Below are positions 8,715 to 16,224 of a stretch of 64,000 bases of DNA, in pieces. Each line of letters opens with the position of its first letter. Position 1 is the first letter of the stretch. Position numbers and translations under genes: made by a program. Source of the DNA: an uncultured Porphyromonadaceae bacterium (lineage in GTDB: Bacteria; Bacteroidota; Bacteroidia; Bacteroidales; Muribaculaceae). The stretch lies in contig URAU01000003.1 in NCBI GenBank assembly GCA_900545955.1, forward strand, positions 108,139-172,138, in the 5' to 3' direction. The notes below the pieces were generated by a model. The model did not search any database and was not told where the DNA came from. It worked only from the letters and a program-made list of their open reading frames with translations.

Positions 8715-9307
8715 GCGGTCTGAGCCTCCGTCAGCTTTATTATGCCGAACATGGCGTAGTTCACGATGTCCATATAGTTGGCGTCGATTCCTTCGGAGAC
8801 GGAGGCGCAGCCCTGATTGTCCTCAATCTCCTTGGTGCGCATTATTTTCATAAGTATGAGATCCGTGTAGGAGCTGACACGCATTTTCCGCCACGCCTCG
8901 TCGTAGTCGTGGTTCTTGCGCAGCATGAGTCCGCGCGTTTCGGCCATGTTTTTGTCGTAGAGCGCTATTGCCTCGTCGTTGGAAAGGTCTTTGCCCGATG
9001 CGAAGCCCAGCTGCAGCTGAATCAGGCCGATAATACCGTAGTTCACAAGGGCGATGAAACCGTCGAGAATCGATTCGTCGGCCACCTGCTGGTTGCCTTT
9101 CGTTTCAAGCGAGCGTATGCGGTCGGCCTTGATAAGCAACTGGTCGGTAAGCGACGATGGGCGCATCAGGCGCCACGCGCAGCCGTAGTCGTTAAGTTTT
9201 TTTACATAAAGGTTGCGGCAGAGGGCGATGGCGTCGTCGAACTGACGTGTTGTTTTGTCGGCCTGCGTTGCGGAGGCTTCGGTAATTTTCGGGTCGGTAG
9301 TCTGCAT
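8711..9307 (-). CDS. DUF1599 protein with two tandem DUF1599 units
   Basis: Function is unknown. I recall DUF1599 being called nucleotide-modification-associated domain 1, which would suggest nucleotide binding. The start chosen is MQTTDPKITE at 9307; an ATG at 9331 is also possible, and the promoter allows both. The 198-residue protein contains two similar halves. Residues 37-99 have LNDYGCAWRLMRPSSLTD and VNYGIIGLIQL. Residues 131-192 have NHDYDEAWRKMRVSSYTD and VNYAMFGIIKL. Both carry a conserved DY-x2-AW-x-MR-x-SS-x-TD motif. It is the first gene of the operon and overlaps the DoxX-like gene by 4 bp. Confidence 0.82.
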   Translation of the reverse strand: MQTTDPKITEASATQADKTTRQFDDAIALCRNLYVKKLNDYGCAWRLMRPSSLTDQLLIKADRIRSLETKGNQQVADESILDGFIALVNYGIIGLIQLQLGFASGKDLSNDEAIALYDKNMAETRGLMLRKNHDYDEAWRKMRVSSYTDLILMKIMRTKEIEDNQGCASVSEGIDANYMDIVNYAMFGIIKLTEAQTA

Positions 9308-9344
9308 ATCGTAGAGGTGGATACGCTGCATTGCGAATCCGCTA

Positions 9345-9375
9345 CAAAGATAAGTAAAAACCGATAAACCGCCAA
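9345..9375 (-). promoter_or_regulatory. Promoter of the DUF1599-DoxX-tpiA-SPOR-folE operon
   Basis: The minus strand shows TTG, 20 nt, TATCTTTG, a good match to the Bacteroidota consensus, about 40 bp upstream of the chosen start. Confidence 0.75.
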
Positions 9376-9388
9376 CGCCAATATGGAG

Positions 9389-9427
9389 CGGCCGCACTGC
9401 CGGGCTGGATTCCTGGCGGTGCGGCCG
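9389..9427 (-). terminator. Hairpin, probable terminator of the DUF4136 gene
   Basis: A 13-bp stem with one mismatch (CGGCCGCACTGCC against GGCGGTGCGGCCG) and a 13-nt loop lies 21 bp beyond the DUF4136 stop. No T-run follows, so intrinsic termination is uncertain. Confidence 0.5.
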
Positions 9428-9447
9428 TTAATGTCGCCATGTAGAGG

Positions 9448-10062
9448 TCAGTTTTTGCGGTACTGCGGAAGCAGAGGAACGGGGAATTTCGAGAAAAGCG
9501 TGGTGACGGCTTCGTCGATTCCCTTGAGATTCTGATAGCCGTTGCCGCCTCCGTTGAGAATGGTTGCCACGGATGCGGAGAAGAGCGGAAGCTTGGAGTC
9601 GATGTCGACAAGGTCCATGGTGAGTACGCCCTCCTTGTATATACCGGTGATAACCTGGGCATTGCTGTAGTATGCGGGATTCCAGTACGGACCGTAGTTA
9701 TAGCGCGGCCACATGTAGTAGGGATAATACGGGCCGTTGTAGGGGAAATATCCGCCGGGGGGCATCAGTGGCTCGGTGGCGATTTCGCGTTGTGTGGTTA
9801 CGGCGATGTTTACCAGCAGTGGCGATTCGGCCGACTCAGTGAAGCCGCGCATAAGCATCTCCTCTCGTATTGCCGCCGCGATGTTGTAGTATGTCACCAT
9901 CTCCATGCCCGGAGGGAGTTTGCCCATATCGGGGGTCACGATGCGGAACGTGTGGTAGCGCGCGAGGTCGGCATTGTTGTAAGTCTCGCTGTTGACCAGA
10001 GAGTATGGCGAGCAGCTGCACATAAGTCCCAGCAAGGCAATCAGGCTCAGAATCTTTTTCAT
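9448..10062 (-). CDS. DUF4136 lipoprotein
   Basis: This is an envelope lipoprotein of unknown role. The 204-residue product starts MKKILSLIALLGLMCSCSP, a lipoprotein signal with the acylated Cys at 15 or 17. The mature part follows the DUF4136 pattern of an early YHTFRIV strand, an EEMLMRGF helix and a Gly/Tyr/Pro-rich insert (about 103-130). The later strands include GVLTMDLVDIDSKLPLFSAS. The predicted function is limited to attachment at the membrane. It stands alone between two hairpins. Confidence 0.75.
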   Translation of the reverse strand: MKKILSLIALLGLMCSCSPYSLVNSETYNNADLARYHTFRIVTPDMGKLPPGMEMVTYYNIAAAIREEMLMRGFTESAESPLLVNIAVTTQREIATEPLMPPGGYFPYNGPYYPYYMWPRYNYGPYWNPAYYSNAQVITGIYKEGVLTMDLVDIDSKLPLFSASVATILNGGGNGYQNLKGIDEAVTTLFSKFPVPLLPQYRKN

Positions 10063-10083
10063 ATCGTAGGAGTTAAAACGTTA

Positions 10084-10118
10084 AATTGTGAGGTCCGCAT
10101 TCCGCAGACCTCACAATT
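10084..10118. terminator. Strong palindromic hairpin between the DUF5074 operon and the DUF4136 gene
   Basis: A 15-bp stem with a single mismatch and a 5-nt loop (AATTGTGAGGTC on the left arm, GACCTCACAATT on the right). It lies 55 bp past the end of the DUF5074 operon and 22 bp before the DUF4136 ATG. It could terminate the upstream operon or act in the DUF4136 leader. A T-run follows only on the plus strand. Confidence 0.6.
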
Positions 10119-10173
10119 ATAACATTTTTTCGCGATGGAAAGTTTTTTATGTCTGAGCGCAAAGTCCCATAGG

Positions 10174-11640
10174 TCAGCGCACGGCGAATTTGACTTTCTG
10201 CGACCCGGCAGCAGCGATATAGATCCCGGGGGCAAAATCCATGTCGAACTTCGCGTGTCCGTCGGTGTCGGCGCGTGCGGATGCTATCTTTGCTCCGGAT
10301 ATGGAGAATACCTCTGCGGTTACGCCGGCATGTATGCCGGTTAGCTCAACGGAACGTCCGCCTATGAGAACTCCGAGACTCCCGGATGCTTCCCCGACTA
10401 CATTCTCCACTGCGGCGAGCTGGCTTTCCGGGAAGAGTATCATGCCGGGAAACCAGTAGGCTTTTTCCATAGGATAGGTGCGCAGAGAAGTCCCGTCGGA
10501 TTTGAAGGTACGCACGGCGTAGGTGGTGGAGCTGAAATCCTGATATACGCTTGTGTAAAGGGTGCCGTCGGCAGGGTCGACGCGCATTGAGCATCCGTAG
10601 ACCTGCCATGGAATCTCAACATCTGTTTCCTCACTGAAATCTATAAGCGCTTTGGCTTCAGCGGTGGTGGTGTCGAACCTGTATATTACGGAACCGGCGT
10701 AGAAACTCTGCTCGGCTCCGGTCCAGAAAAGATATGGTTCGATGGCTGAAGCGCAGAAGCTGTCGGGCTTCCAGGAATCCCATGTCGTGGCCGGCCCATA
10801 GACACCTTCGGGCAGGTTGTAAACCGAAGTTTCGAGGGTAGATGGATTTACGCGCACCAGCACGGATAGTGAAGGGGCGAAAGTGTCTGAACTTTTTGCT
10901 ACGCTGAGCCAGAGGAAGCCTTCCTTGTCGGCCACAATCGAACCGATAGCGGCTCCGTCGGCTACGAAATCGAGGCTGATGGTGCGTTCGAGTGTATCGG
11001 TTGTAGGATCGATAACCAGCAGCCCGAAAATCTGATGGGCGGCAAACACGCGTCCGGCGGCCGCAACCATCGTGCCGCACTGGCCATGATATATTGTGCT
11101 CGTGCCGTCGCTTGCGGGTTTGTCGTCAACGCCGTTGGGATTCTGCGTGCCTTCAATCATCCCTTTCGAGGTGTGCGTGGCGAGGTCGATGACCCAGATG
11201 CCGTTGCTGCTGGACACGTAGGCCTTGTCTGTGGTTACGCCAAGGAATCCGCGGCCTTCGGCGCGCTTGCCGCTCGGGTCGAGCTGATCAAGCTGCCACT
11301 GCCATTTCATGCTCGTCGGCTCGATGGCCGTGAGGATGCCACCGGCGGTAGTGGCGTTCTGCGCTTTCGACTGCTTGGAGACTACATAAAGCAGGTTGTC
11401 GTATGCGCCGAAGCAACTTGTCTGGCCGAGCATACGTCCCGGATTTTCCTTCTGAAATATTCGGTAAGTGAAATATCCGGTGCGCAGGTCGGGTTGCAGA
11501 TGGTTTAGCGTGCCGGCTTCGCCGTAGTTGTTTTCGTTGATTATTATTACGCCCTTGGCATAGTCGGCCGCAGCCATGGCTACGTGAAACATCGGGGCTG
11601 TGGCAATTGCGAGGGCAAGCGGCAAGTAAAAATTCTTCAT
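10174..11640 (-). CDS. DUF5074-type secreted beta-propeller protein with type IX-like C-terminal tail
   Basis: This 488-residue secreted protein begins with a signal peptide (MKNFYLPLALAIATAPMFHV, ending near VAMAAA). The body has repeated short strand units with Gly-Asp/Asn turns (GIWVIDLATHTSKG, LLVIDPTTDTLER, SVLVRVNPSTLETSVYNL), as expected of a beta-propeller. The last 60 residues (EVFSISGAKIASA, FAPGIYIAAAG, VKFAVR) resemble a type IX secretion sorting domain. It is the last gene of the TonB-receptor operon, 17 bp after the lipoprotein gene. Related proteins accompany BtuB/BtuG loci in Bacteroides. Ligand binding at the cell surface is inferred. Confidence 0.7.
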   Translation of the reverse strand: MKNFYLPLALAIATAPMFHVAMAAADYAKGVIIINENNYGEAGTLNHLQPDLRTGYFTYRIFQKENPGRMLGQTSCFGAYDNLLYVVSKQSKAQNATTAGGILTAIEPTSMKWQWQLDQLDPSGKRAEGRGFLGVTTDKAYVSSSNGIWVIDLATHTSKGMIEGTQNPNGVDDKPASDGTSTIYHGQCGTMVAAAGRVFAAHQIFGLLVIDPTTDTLERTISLDFVADGAAIGSIVADKEGFLWLSVAKSSDTFAPSLSVLVRVNPSTLETSVYNLPEGVYGPATTWDSWKPDSFCASAIEPYLFWTGAEQSFYAGSVIYRFDTTTAEAKALIDFSEETDVEIPWQVYGCSMRVDPADGTLYTSVYQDFSSTTYAVRTFKSDGTSLRTYPMEKAYWFPGMILFPESQLAAVENVVGEASGSLGVLIGGRSVELTGIHAGVTAEVFSISGAKIASARADTDGHAKFDMDFAPGIYIAAAGSQKVKFAVR

Positions 11641-11657
11641 ATATTTTAATGTTTCGG

Positions 11658-12872
11658 TTATCGGGACAGGTTCAGGTCGGTGGCGCCGCAGATTTCTGTG
11701 GAGGTTTCTCCAATCCAGTTGCAGTACTGGTTTACGGCGGTATATACCTTTATGAAATCAATGCCGGGGAGATAGACGGGCATTCCGTAGGCGTCGACGG
11801 CCCAGTCAATGTCGAAGCTGCATAGATCGGCTCTCGAGTTGGGATGGTTGTCGGCGTAGCCCCACGCATATGCGAAAAGTCGGAAATACAGACCGGTTCC
11901 CGAGAGGTCGACCGCATTGGGAGCAAGGAGAGTTCCTCGGAACGACAGTACAGGTTCGTCAATCCATCCGGGCCAGTAGCTCTGTGTATGCTCCGTGTTC
12001 TTCATCACATATCCGGAGCGGCCTTGCGAATCAGACCAACCGATGTATTGGCTGTCGGTAATATACTGGCCGTCGGGCACCGGAATCTTTCCTTCGTCGG
12101 GTCGGGAATAGGCAATAGTATAATGATGAACGGTGGCTGCAGATGTATATTCGCTTCCGGCAAGTTCATACCAGGTGTCGTCAGGGAGGCCGTTGCCGTT
12201 GGCGTCGATAGATACCATTACTATTCCCGGTTCTGCCGAGCCGGCTTCCACGCCGCTTTCGGGGTCGTCGTAGAAAGAGTTGCCTTTTATCATGAAATCG
12301 TTGCCGGCGGTGTTGACAACTGTATGGTCGAATCCCATTACCACATAGCCGCCGTAGGCGCCGAGCGATATGAGCTCTTCAGTCTGGCCGCAGATGGCGT
12401 CGGCTACTTTACGGGCCATGTCGGCGGCGGTATCGCCGCTGCGCCAGCGAGGCATTTTGTTCACAAACTGCCCCGGGGCGGGATGGTATTCGTATACTTC
12501 GGTAAGATAAGGAGAATACTCCACCACTTCGTGCACCACATTGATTGTCGATGTCTCCTGAATGGTTTCGTCGCCGTCGGTAATCCGGAGGGTGAGTTGC
12601 CATACACCTTCGTCGGCCGCCACAAAAAGGCAGTCGGCCGAAGTTGAAATCAGCTTTTGCTTTCCGTCGGGCGAAGTGGCCGTCCAGCGGATTGTGCCCG
12701 AAGAATATGGAGTGGAAAGCCTAAGAAGCTGCATGCGTGCGATGGTATATGTGGAGTCGAGGCCGGTCGATACCACGGGGTCTGACTCAGTGCATCCCTG
12801 CGATATCGCCAACGCCAGACATAAGGCTGCAATACGGATGAGTATTCTGATTTTCAAAATGATGTGGGTCAT
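11658..12872 (-). CDS. Surface lipoprotein of a BtuB/BtuG-like uptake operon
   Basis: The start chosen is MTHIILKIRILIRIAAL at 12872, which overlaps the previous stop by 4 bp (ATGA); longer in-frame starts lie inside the upstream gene. The 404-residue product has a lipoprotein signal ending AISQGC (Cys27). An Ig/PKD-like domain follows (about 30-120, WQLTLRITDGDETIQ). A larger C-terminal domain contains a Ca-binding-like DANGNGLPDD loop and a series of Trp/Tyr/Gly-rich segments. Comparable proteins lie next to BtuG in Bacteroides, where some bind cobamides (BtuH). Assignment to that group is by context only. Confidence 0.65.
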   Translation of the reverse strand: MTHIILKIRILIRIAALCLALAISQGCTESDPVVSTGLDSTYTIARMQLLRLSTPYSSGTIRWTATSPDGKQKLISTSADCLFVAADEGVWQLTLRITDGDETIQETSTINVVHEVVEYSPYLTEVYEYHPAPGQFVNKMPRWRSGDTAADMARKVADAICGQTEELISLGAYGGYVVMGFDHTVVNTAGNDFMIKGNSFYDDPESGVEAGSAEPGIVMVSIDANGNGLPDDTWYELAGSEYTSAATVHHYTIAYSRPDEGKIPVPDGQYITDSQYIGWSDSQGRSGYVMKNTEHTQSYWPGWIDEPVLSFRGTLLAPNAVDLSGTGLYFRLFAYAWGYADNHPNSRADLCSFDIDWAVDAYGMPVYLPGIDFIKVYTAVNQYCNWIGETSTEICGATDLNLSR

Positions 12873-14074
12873 TCTCTTTCGCCTCCTTCCTTCCATCTGA
12901 ATGCTATCGACGAGGGGATGTCGCCGGTGCGCACTCGCCATTTGCGTTTCCCTTCGTGTGAATAGCAGTTGAGCATTCCGGAACTTACGTAGTTTTTCGC
13001 GTCGCCCACGAAAATGTCGCCTGATGCCGGATTCACGCCGATGGCGTAGGGAATCTCGATTTCGCTCTGCGTGTCGTCGGTTATGAAGCTGGAAGTTACG
13101 CGCTTGCATGTGGCAAGATCAATCTTGCCGTAGCTTACGGTGTTCGACTGCGTGAGGTCGCTCCACTCGGTGGCGAAATAATATATATAGTCGTAGGTCA
13201 CGGCCATGTTGGAACAGGCGTAGGGGAGTTCGCGCGTCACCTGATACTCACCTTCGCCGTCTTTTTCGAGAGTGAAAAGCCGGGACGGGACGGTGGAACG
13301 GTTGCCGCGCGAGGTGGTCCACAGACGTCCGTAGCTGTCGAGGCGCAGGCGGTGAAGGTTAATCGCAACGGGTATCTGGCGAATCTGCCGGAACGTCTCA
13401 AGGTCAACCACCGAGATGGTGTTGTCGTAGTCGGGGGCTCGGTATCCTCCCGAGTTGGCCACATAGAGGCGTCCGCTCTCGATTACGATTTCCTCAGGCT
13501 GATAGCCTACGGTGACGCGGCGTGTGATCTGCAGTGTAGGGATGTCGATTTCGTAGACCATGCCGCGCGGAGCCTGCGGGTTGATCTGTACGGGTCCGAC
13601 GTAGGAACTTACATAGGCTTTGTCGCCGTTGAAGGCGATGTATCGGCAGTTGGGAATATCGACCTGGCCGATGCGTATGGCCGTCGCAGCATCGCATACC
13701 TCGACTTTGTGCGAGCAGTTTACCACCGCCCAGAGCCTTCCGGCATACAGCTGGAGGTCGTTGCCTACGTCGCCGAGTTCTTTCACCACATTGGGATTGC
13801 GCTCGGCGTAGATATTGCGGAGATACATTCCGGATGAGTAATCGTAGTAATCGAGCGAGCATTTGTTCGAGCCCATGTTTCCTTCGTTGAGCAGATAGAA
13901 TCCGGCAACGGGAGAGTCGGGGAGGCGTTCGCCTACGGCTTCCTCCTCGGTCGGGATAACAACCTCGTCGTGGCGGCATGAGGAGGCGGCGCAGGCTAAC
14001 AGAGCAGCTGCTATCACGGCCGCTTTTCGGATAGCTGCGGAAGGATTGATATGTAGCTTACCGGTATCCATCAT
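12869..14074 (-). CDS. YncE-type beta-propeller surface lipoprotein, BtuG-like
   Basis: In Bacteroides, BtuG is a seven-bladed propeller lipoprotein that captures cobamides and covers the BtuB transporter. This 401-residue protein starts at 14074, with GGAG 8 nt upstream and 1 bp after the receptor stop. It has a lipoprotein signal ending LLACAASSC. The propeller region shows repeating blade motifs (GRLWAVVNCSHKVEVCD, GRLYVANSGG, NTISVVDLETFRQIR, GRLWTTSRG, GDIFVGDAKNY). The operon order, receptor then propeller, matches BtuB-BtuG. The substrate remains inferred; other ligands are possible. Confidence 0.7.
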   Translation of the reverse strand: MMDTGKLHINPSAAIRKAAVIAAALLACAASSCRHDEVVIPTEEEAVGERLPDSPVAGFYLLNEGNMGSNKCSLDYYDYSSGMYLRNIYAERNPNVVKELGDVGNDLQLYAGRLWAVVNCSHKVEVCDAATAIRIGQVDIPNCRYIAFNGDKAYVSSYVGPVQINPQAPRGMVYEIDIPTLQITRRVTVGYQPEEIVIESGRLYVANSGGYRAPDYDNTISVVDLETFRQIRQIPVAINLHRLRLDSYGRLWTTSRGNRSTVPSRLFTLEKDGEGEYQVTRELPYACSNMAVTYDYIYYFATEWSDLTQSNTVSYGKIDLATCKRVTSSFITDDTQSEIEIPYAIGVNPASGDIFVGDAKNYVSSGMLNCYSHEGKRKWRVRTGDIPSSIAFRWKEGGERE

Positions 14075-14075
14075 G

Positions 14076-16133
14076 TTAAAGCTCCACACTCAGAGTGAAA
14101 CGGAAATTACGTTTGGGCATCGGGTAGTTGGCAATCACGTCGTAGTCCTGGCTGAGAAGGTTGTTGACCTCAAGCATGGTGCGGAGTTTTACTGCGTTTA
14201 TTTTCAGATCTTTGCTCAGCGAGAGGTCGGAGGTATACCAGGGCTCGGTGTAGTTGTAGCGGATGTTTTCCTGCTGGTTGTAGCGCTCACCCACGTAGAT
14301 GAAACTGTAGTTCAGGCCCCAACCGCGCCAGGCGGCGTTGGCTGTGAAGGCCCCCGAATGATGCGGGATGTAAGGAATCTGGTCGCGGTAGTAGCTGTCG
14401 GCGGGGTTAGTCACGTCGATGGCCTGCTGAAAGGTGTACTGCCCGCGCAGGGTCAGTTCGAGCGAGCCCACCGGGCAGAGAGTCGTGGCGGCCGATACGT
14501 CGATGCCCTTGATGCGCACGCGGCCGAGGTTGAGCATCGTCCAGCGGAACTGCTGCCCCTTGGGGTAGGCTACAATCTTGTCGGTGACGAAATTCAGGTA
14601 TGCGTCGGCGCTGAAACGGAAACCGCGAAGCAGTCCGCGACGGTAATCTTTGAAAATCAGTGCTCCGGCATTGTATTGAGTGACTTTCTCGGGGTTGAGC
14701 CGCGAATTGCCCATGTCGGCGTAATAGAGGTCGTTGAATGTAGGCATGCGGAACGAGCGCTTGTAGAAAGCCCTCAACTCGAACGAGCGCATGGATTTCA
14801 CGGGCATCACCGAGAGATAGACTGCCGGAGTAAACGCGCGGGTTATGGCATGGTCGGGGCGCCCCTCAACCTTGTCGTCGACAAATGTGCCGAGAATCGA
14901 CGCCTGCACTTTCACGATGTCGAGGCTGGCGGCGGTAGCGAGAGCGGCGAGATGCGTCAGGCGGTCGGGGCGGTGGAATTCGCGTATGTCGGTCTCAAGG
15001 CTGTTCCACATCAGGTCGTAGGAGGCCGAGACGTGCCACCAGCGCAGAATCCTGTACTGGTTGGCCGTGGAGAAGTAAAGCTCCCGCTGACGGTAGAGGT
15101 TGTCGACGGCCATCTGGCGCTCGTCGTTGTTCACGTAGTGGGTGCGGTAGAAGGCGTATTTAGCGTTGAAGAGAGTGGAATATCTGCCGAAAACGCCTTG
15201 ATAGGATGCCTGCACGAAGCTGTTGTTGTCCCACTGGCGCTCGCCGCGGCGCCACACGTTGTTGACAATTGCTCCCGGGATGCCACGCTCGGAGTTGTAA
15301 TGGTAGCCTTTTACGTGCCATTGGCCGTGGGTGGTTGTTCCGTTGAGATTGAGCTCGGCGCGGATAGCCTCGACGTCGCCGTTCTGGCGTGTGGCCGTGG
15401 TGTCGTATGCCACGGCACCGTCGGGCGTGACGCGGCGGTAGCGGAATTTGTATTTGCCGGAGGAGGTGAGGTATTCAGCGCTCAGCGATGCATTTACTTT
15501 CTCGCTCAGCTGCAGCTCGACCAGCGCCGAGGGGTTGAGCAGTCCGAACGAGCCGGTGCGGATGGCGGCCCGGGTATTGTAGCTGCGTCCGACGGAGAAT
15601 TTAGGTGTGCGAGTCTTCAGATACACCGTCCCGGCATTGCCGAAATCGCGTGCGGGCTGGAGAATCTCGCTTTTCTGGCCGTTATAGAGCGAGATTGCCT
15701 CCACATTGTCGAGCGAGAACTGGCCGAGGTCAATCTGGCCGTTCTGAGCGTTGCCGAGGGCTACTCCGTCGTAGACCACTCCGGTATGATTTGTGCCCAT
15801 CGATCGGATGTTCACCGTCTTGATGCCGCCGACGCCACCGTAGTCTTTTACCTGCACTCCGGAGAAATACCGCAGCGCGTCGGCCACGCTGTGGCTGTTG
15901 AGGCGTTCGAGTTCGCGGCCGGAGAGGCGTTGGGCGGGGATGATTTCCTCCTTGGGGCGTCGGGCCGTAACCATCACTTCAGGAAGGGCGACGCTGTCGG
16001 CCATCACTTCGTTGCGCGTGCCGCCGGCGCTCTCGGGGGCTTTGGCAACGCATGGCGCGGGATAAAACATAAGCAAGACCATGGCGGATGCCATGGCCTT
16101 GCCGAAGAAATATTTATTTTGCTGTAGCTTCAC
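14076..16133 (-). CDS. TonB-dependent outer-membrane receptor, BtuB-like
   Basis: This active outer-membrane transporter is energised by TonB. The 685-residue product has a signal peptide (about 1-30). A TonB-box-like segment, LPEVMVTARRPKEE, lies at about 49-62. The plug domain (about 65-170) contains SVADALRYFSGVQVKDYGGV and VNIRSMGTNHTGVVYDGVAL. A 22-strand-type barrel follows, ending FRFTLSVEL. There is no carboxypeptidase-like N-terminal extension and no SusD partner, which argues against a glycan system. The propeller lipoprotein genes downstream favour cobamide uptake. It is first in a four-gene operon with its own promoter and has no room for a B12 riboswitch upstream. Confidence 0.85.
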   Translation of the reverse strand: MKLQQNKYFFGKAMASAMVLLMFYPAPCVAKAPESAGGTRNEVMADSVALPEVMVTARRPKEEIIPAQRLSGRELERLNSHSVADALRYFSGVQVKDYGGVGGIKTVNIRSMGTNHTGVVYDGVALGNAQNGQIDLGQFSLDNVEAISLYNGQKSEILQPARDFGNAGTVYLKTRTPKFSVGRSYNTRAAIRTGSFGLLNPSALVELQLSEKVNASLSAEYLTSSGKYKFRYRRVTPDGAVAYDTTATRQNGDVEAIRAELNLNGTTTHGQWHVKGYHYNSERGIPGAIVNNVWRRGERQWDNNSFVQASYQGVFGRYSTLFNAKYAFYRTHYVNNDERQMAVDNLYRQRELYFSTANQYRILRWWHVSASYDLMWNSLETDIREFHRPDRLTHLAALATAASLDIVKVQASILGTFVDDKVEGRPDHAITRAFTPAVYLSVMPVKSMRSFELRAFYKRSFRMPTFNDLYYADMGNSRLNPEKVTQYNAGALIFKDYRRGLLRGFRFSADAYLNFVTDKIVAYPKGQQFRWTMLNLGRVRIKGIDVSAATTLCPVGSLELTLRGQYTFQQAIDVTNPADSYYRDQIPYIPHHSGAFTANAAWRGWGLNYSFIYVGERYNQQENIRYNYTEPWYTSDLSLSKDLKINAVKLRTMLEVNNLLSQDYDVIANYPMPKRNFRFTLSVEL

Positions 16134-16167
16134 TTTCGGCAGGTTATGGGTCTTGAAAATCCAAGGC

Positions 16168-16199
16168 CAAAGTTAGCAAATTGCGCCAATATGTGCAAA
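16168..16199 (-). promoter_or_regulatory. Promoter of the TonB receptor operon
   Basis: The minus strand shows TTTG, 20 nt, TAACTTTG, a near-perfect consensus. The leader to the ATG at 16133 would be only about 30 nt. Confidence 0.8.
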
Positions 16200-16224
16200 A
16201 CCTGCTAAGAGTCGGGAGTGCGGG

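Noticed and set aside
14046..16127. A 693-codon open frame on the plus strand opposite the TonB receptor
   Set aside because: It lies fully antisense to a clear receptor gene, and its translation is Val/Glu/His-rich without domains. It is a codon-bias shadow.
16134..16224. Cobalamin riboswitch upstream of the BtuB-like receptor
   Set aside because: Only 91 bp separate the receptor from htpG, a consensus promoter uses most of it, and no B12 box was seen.
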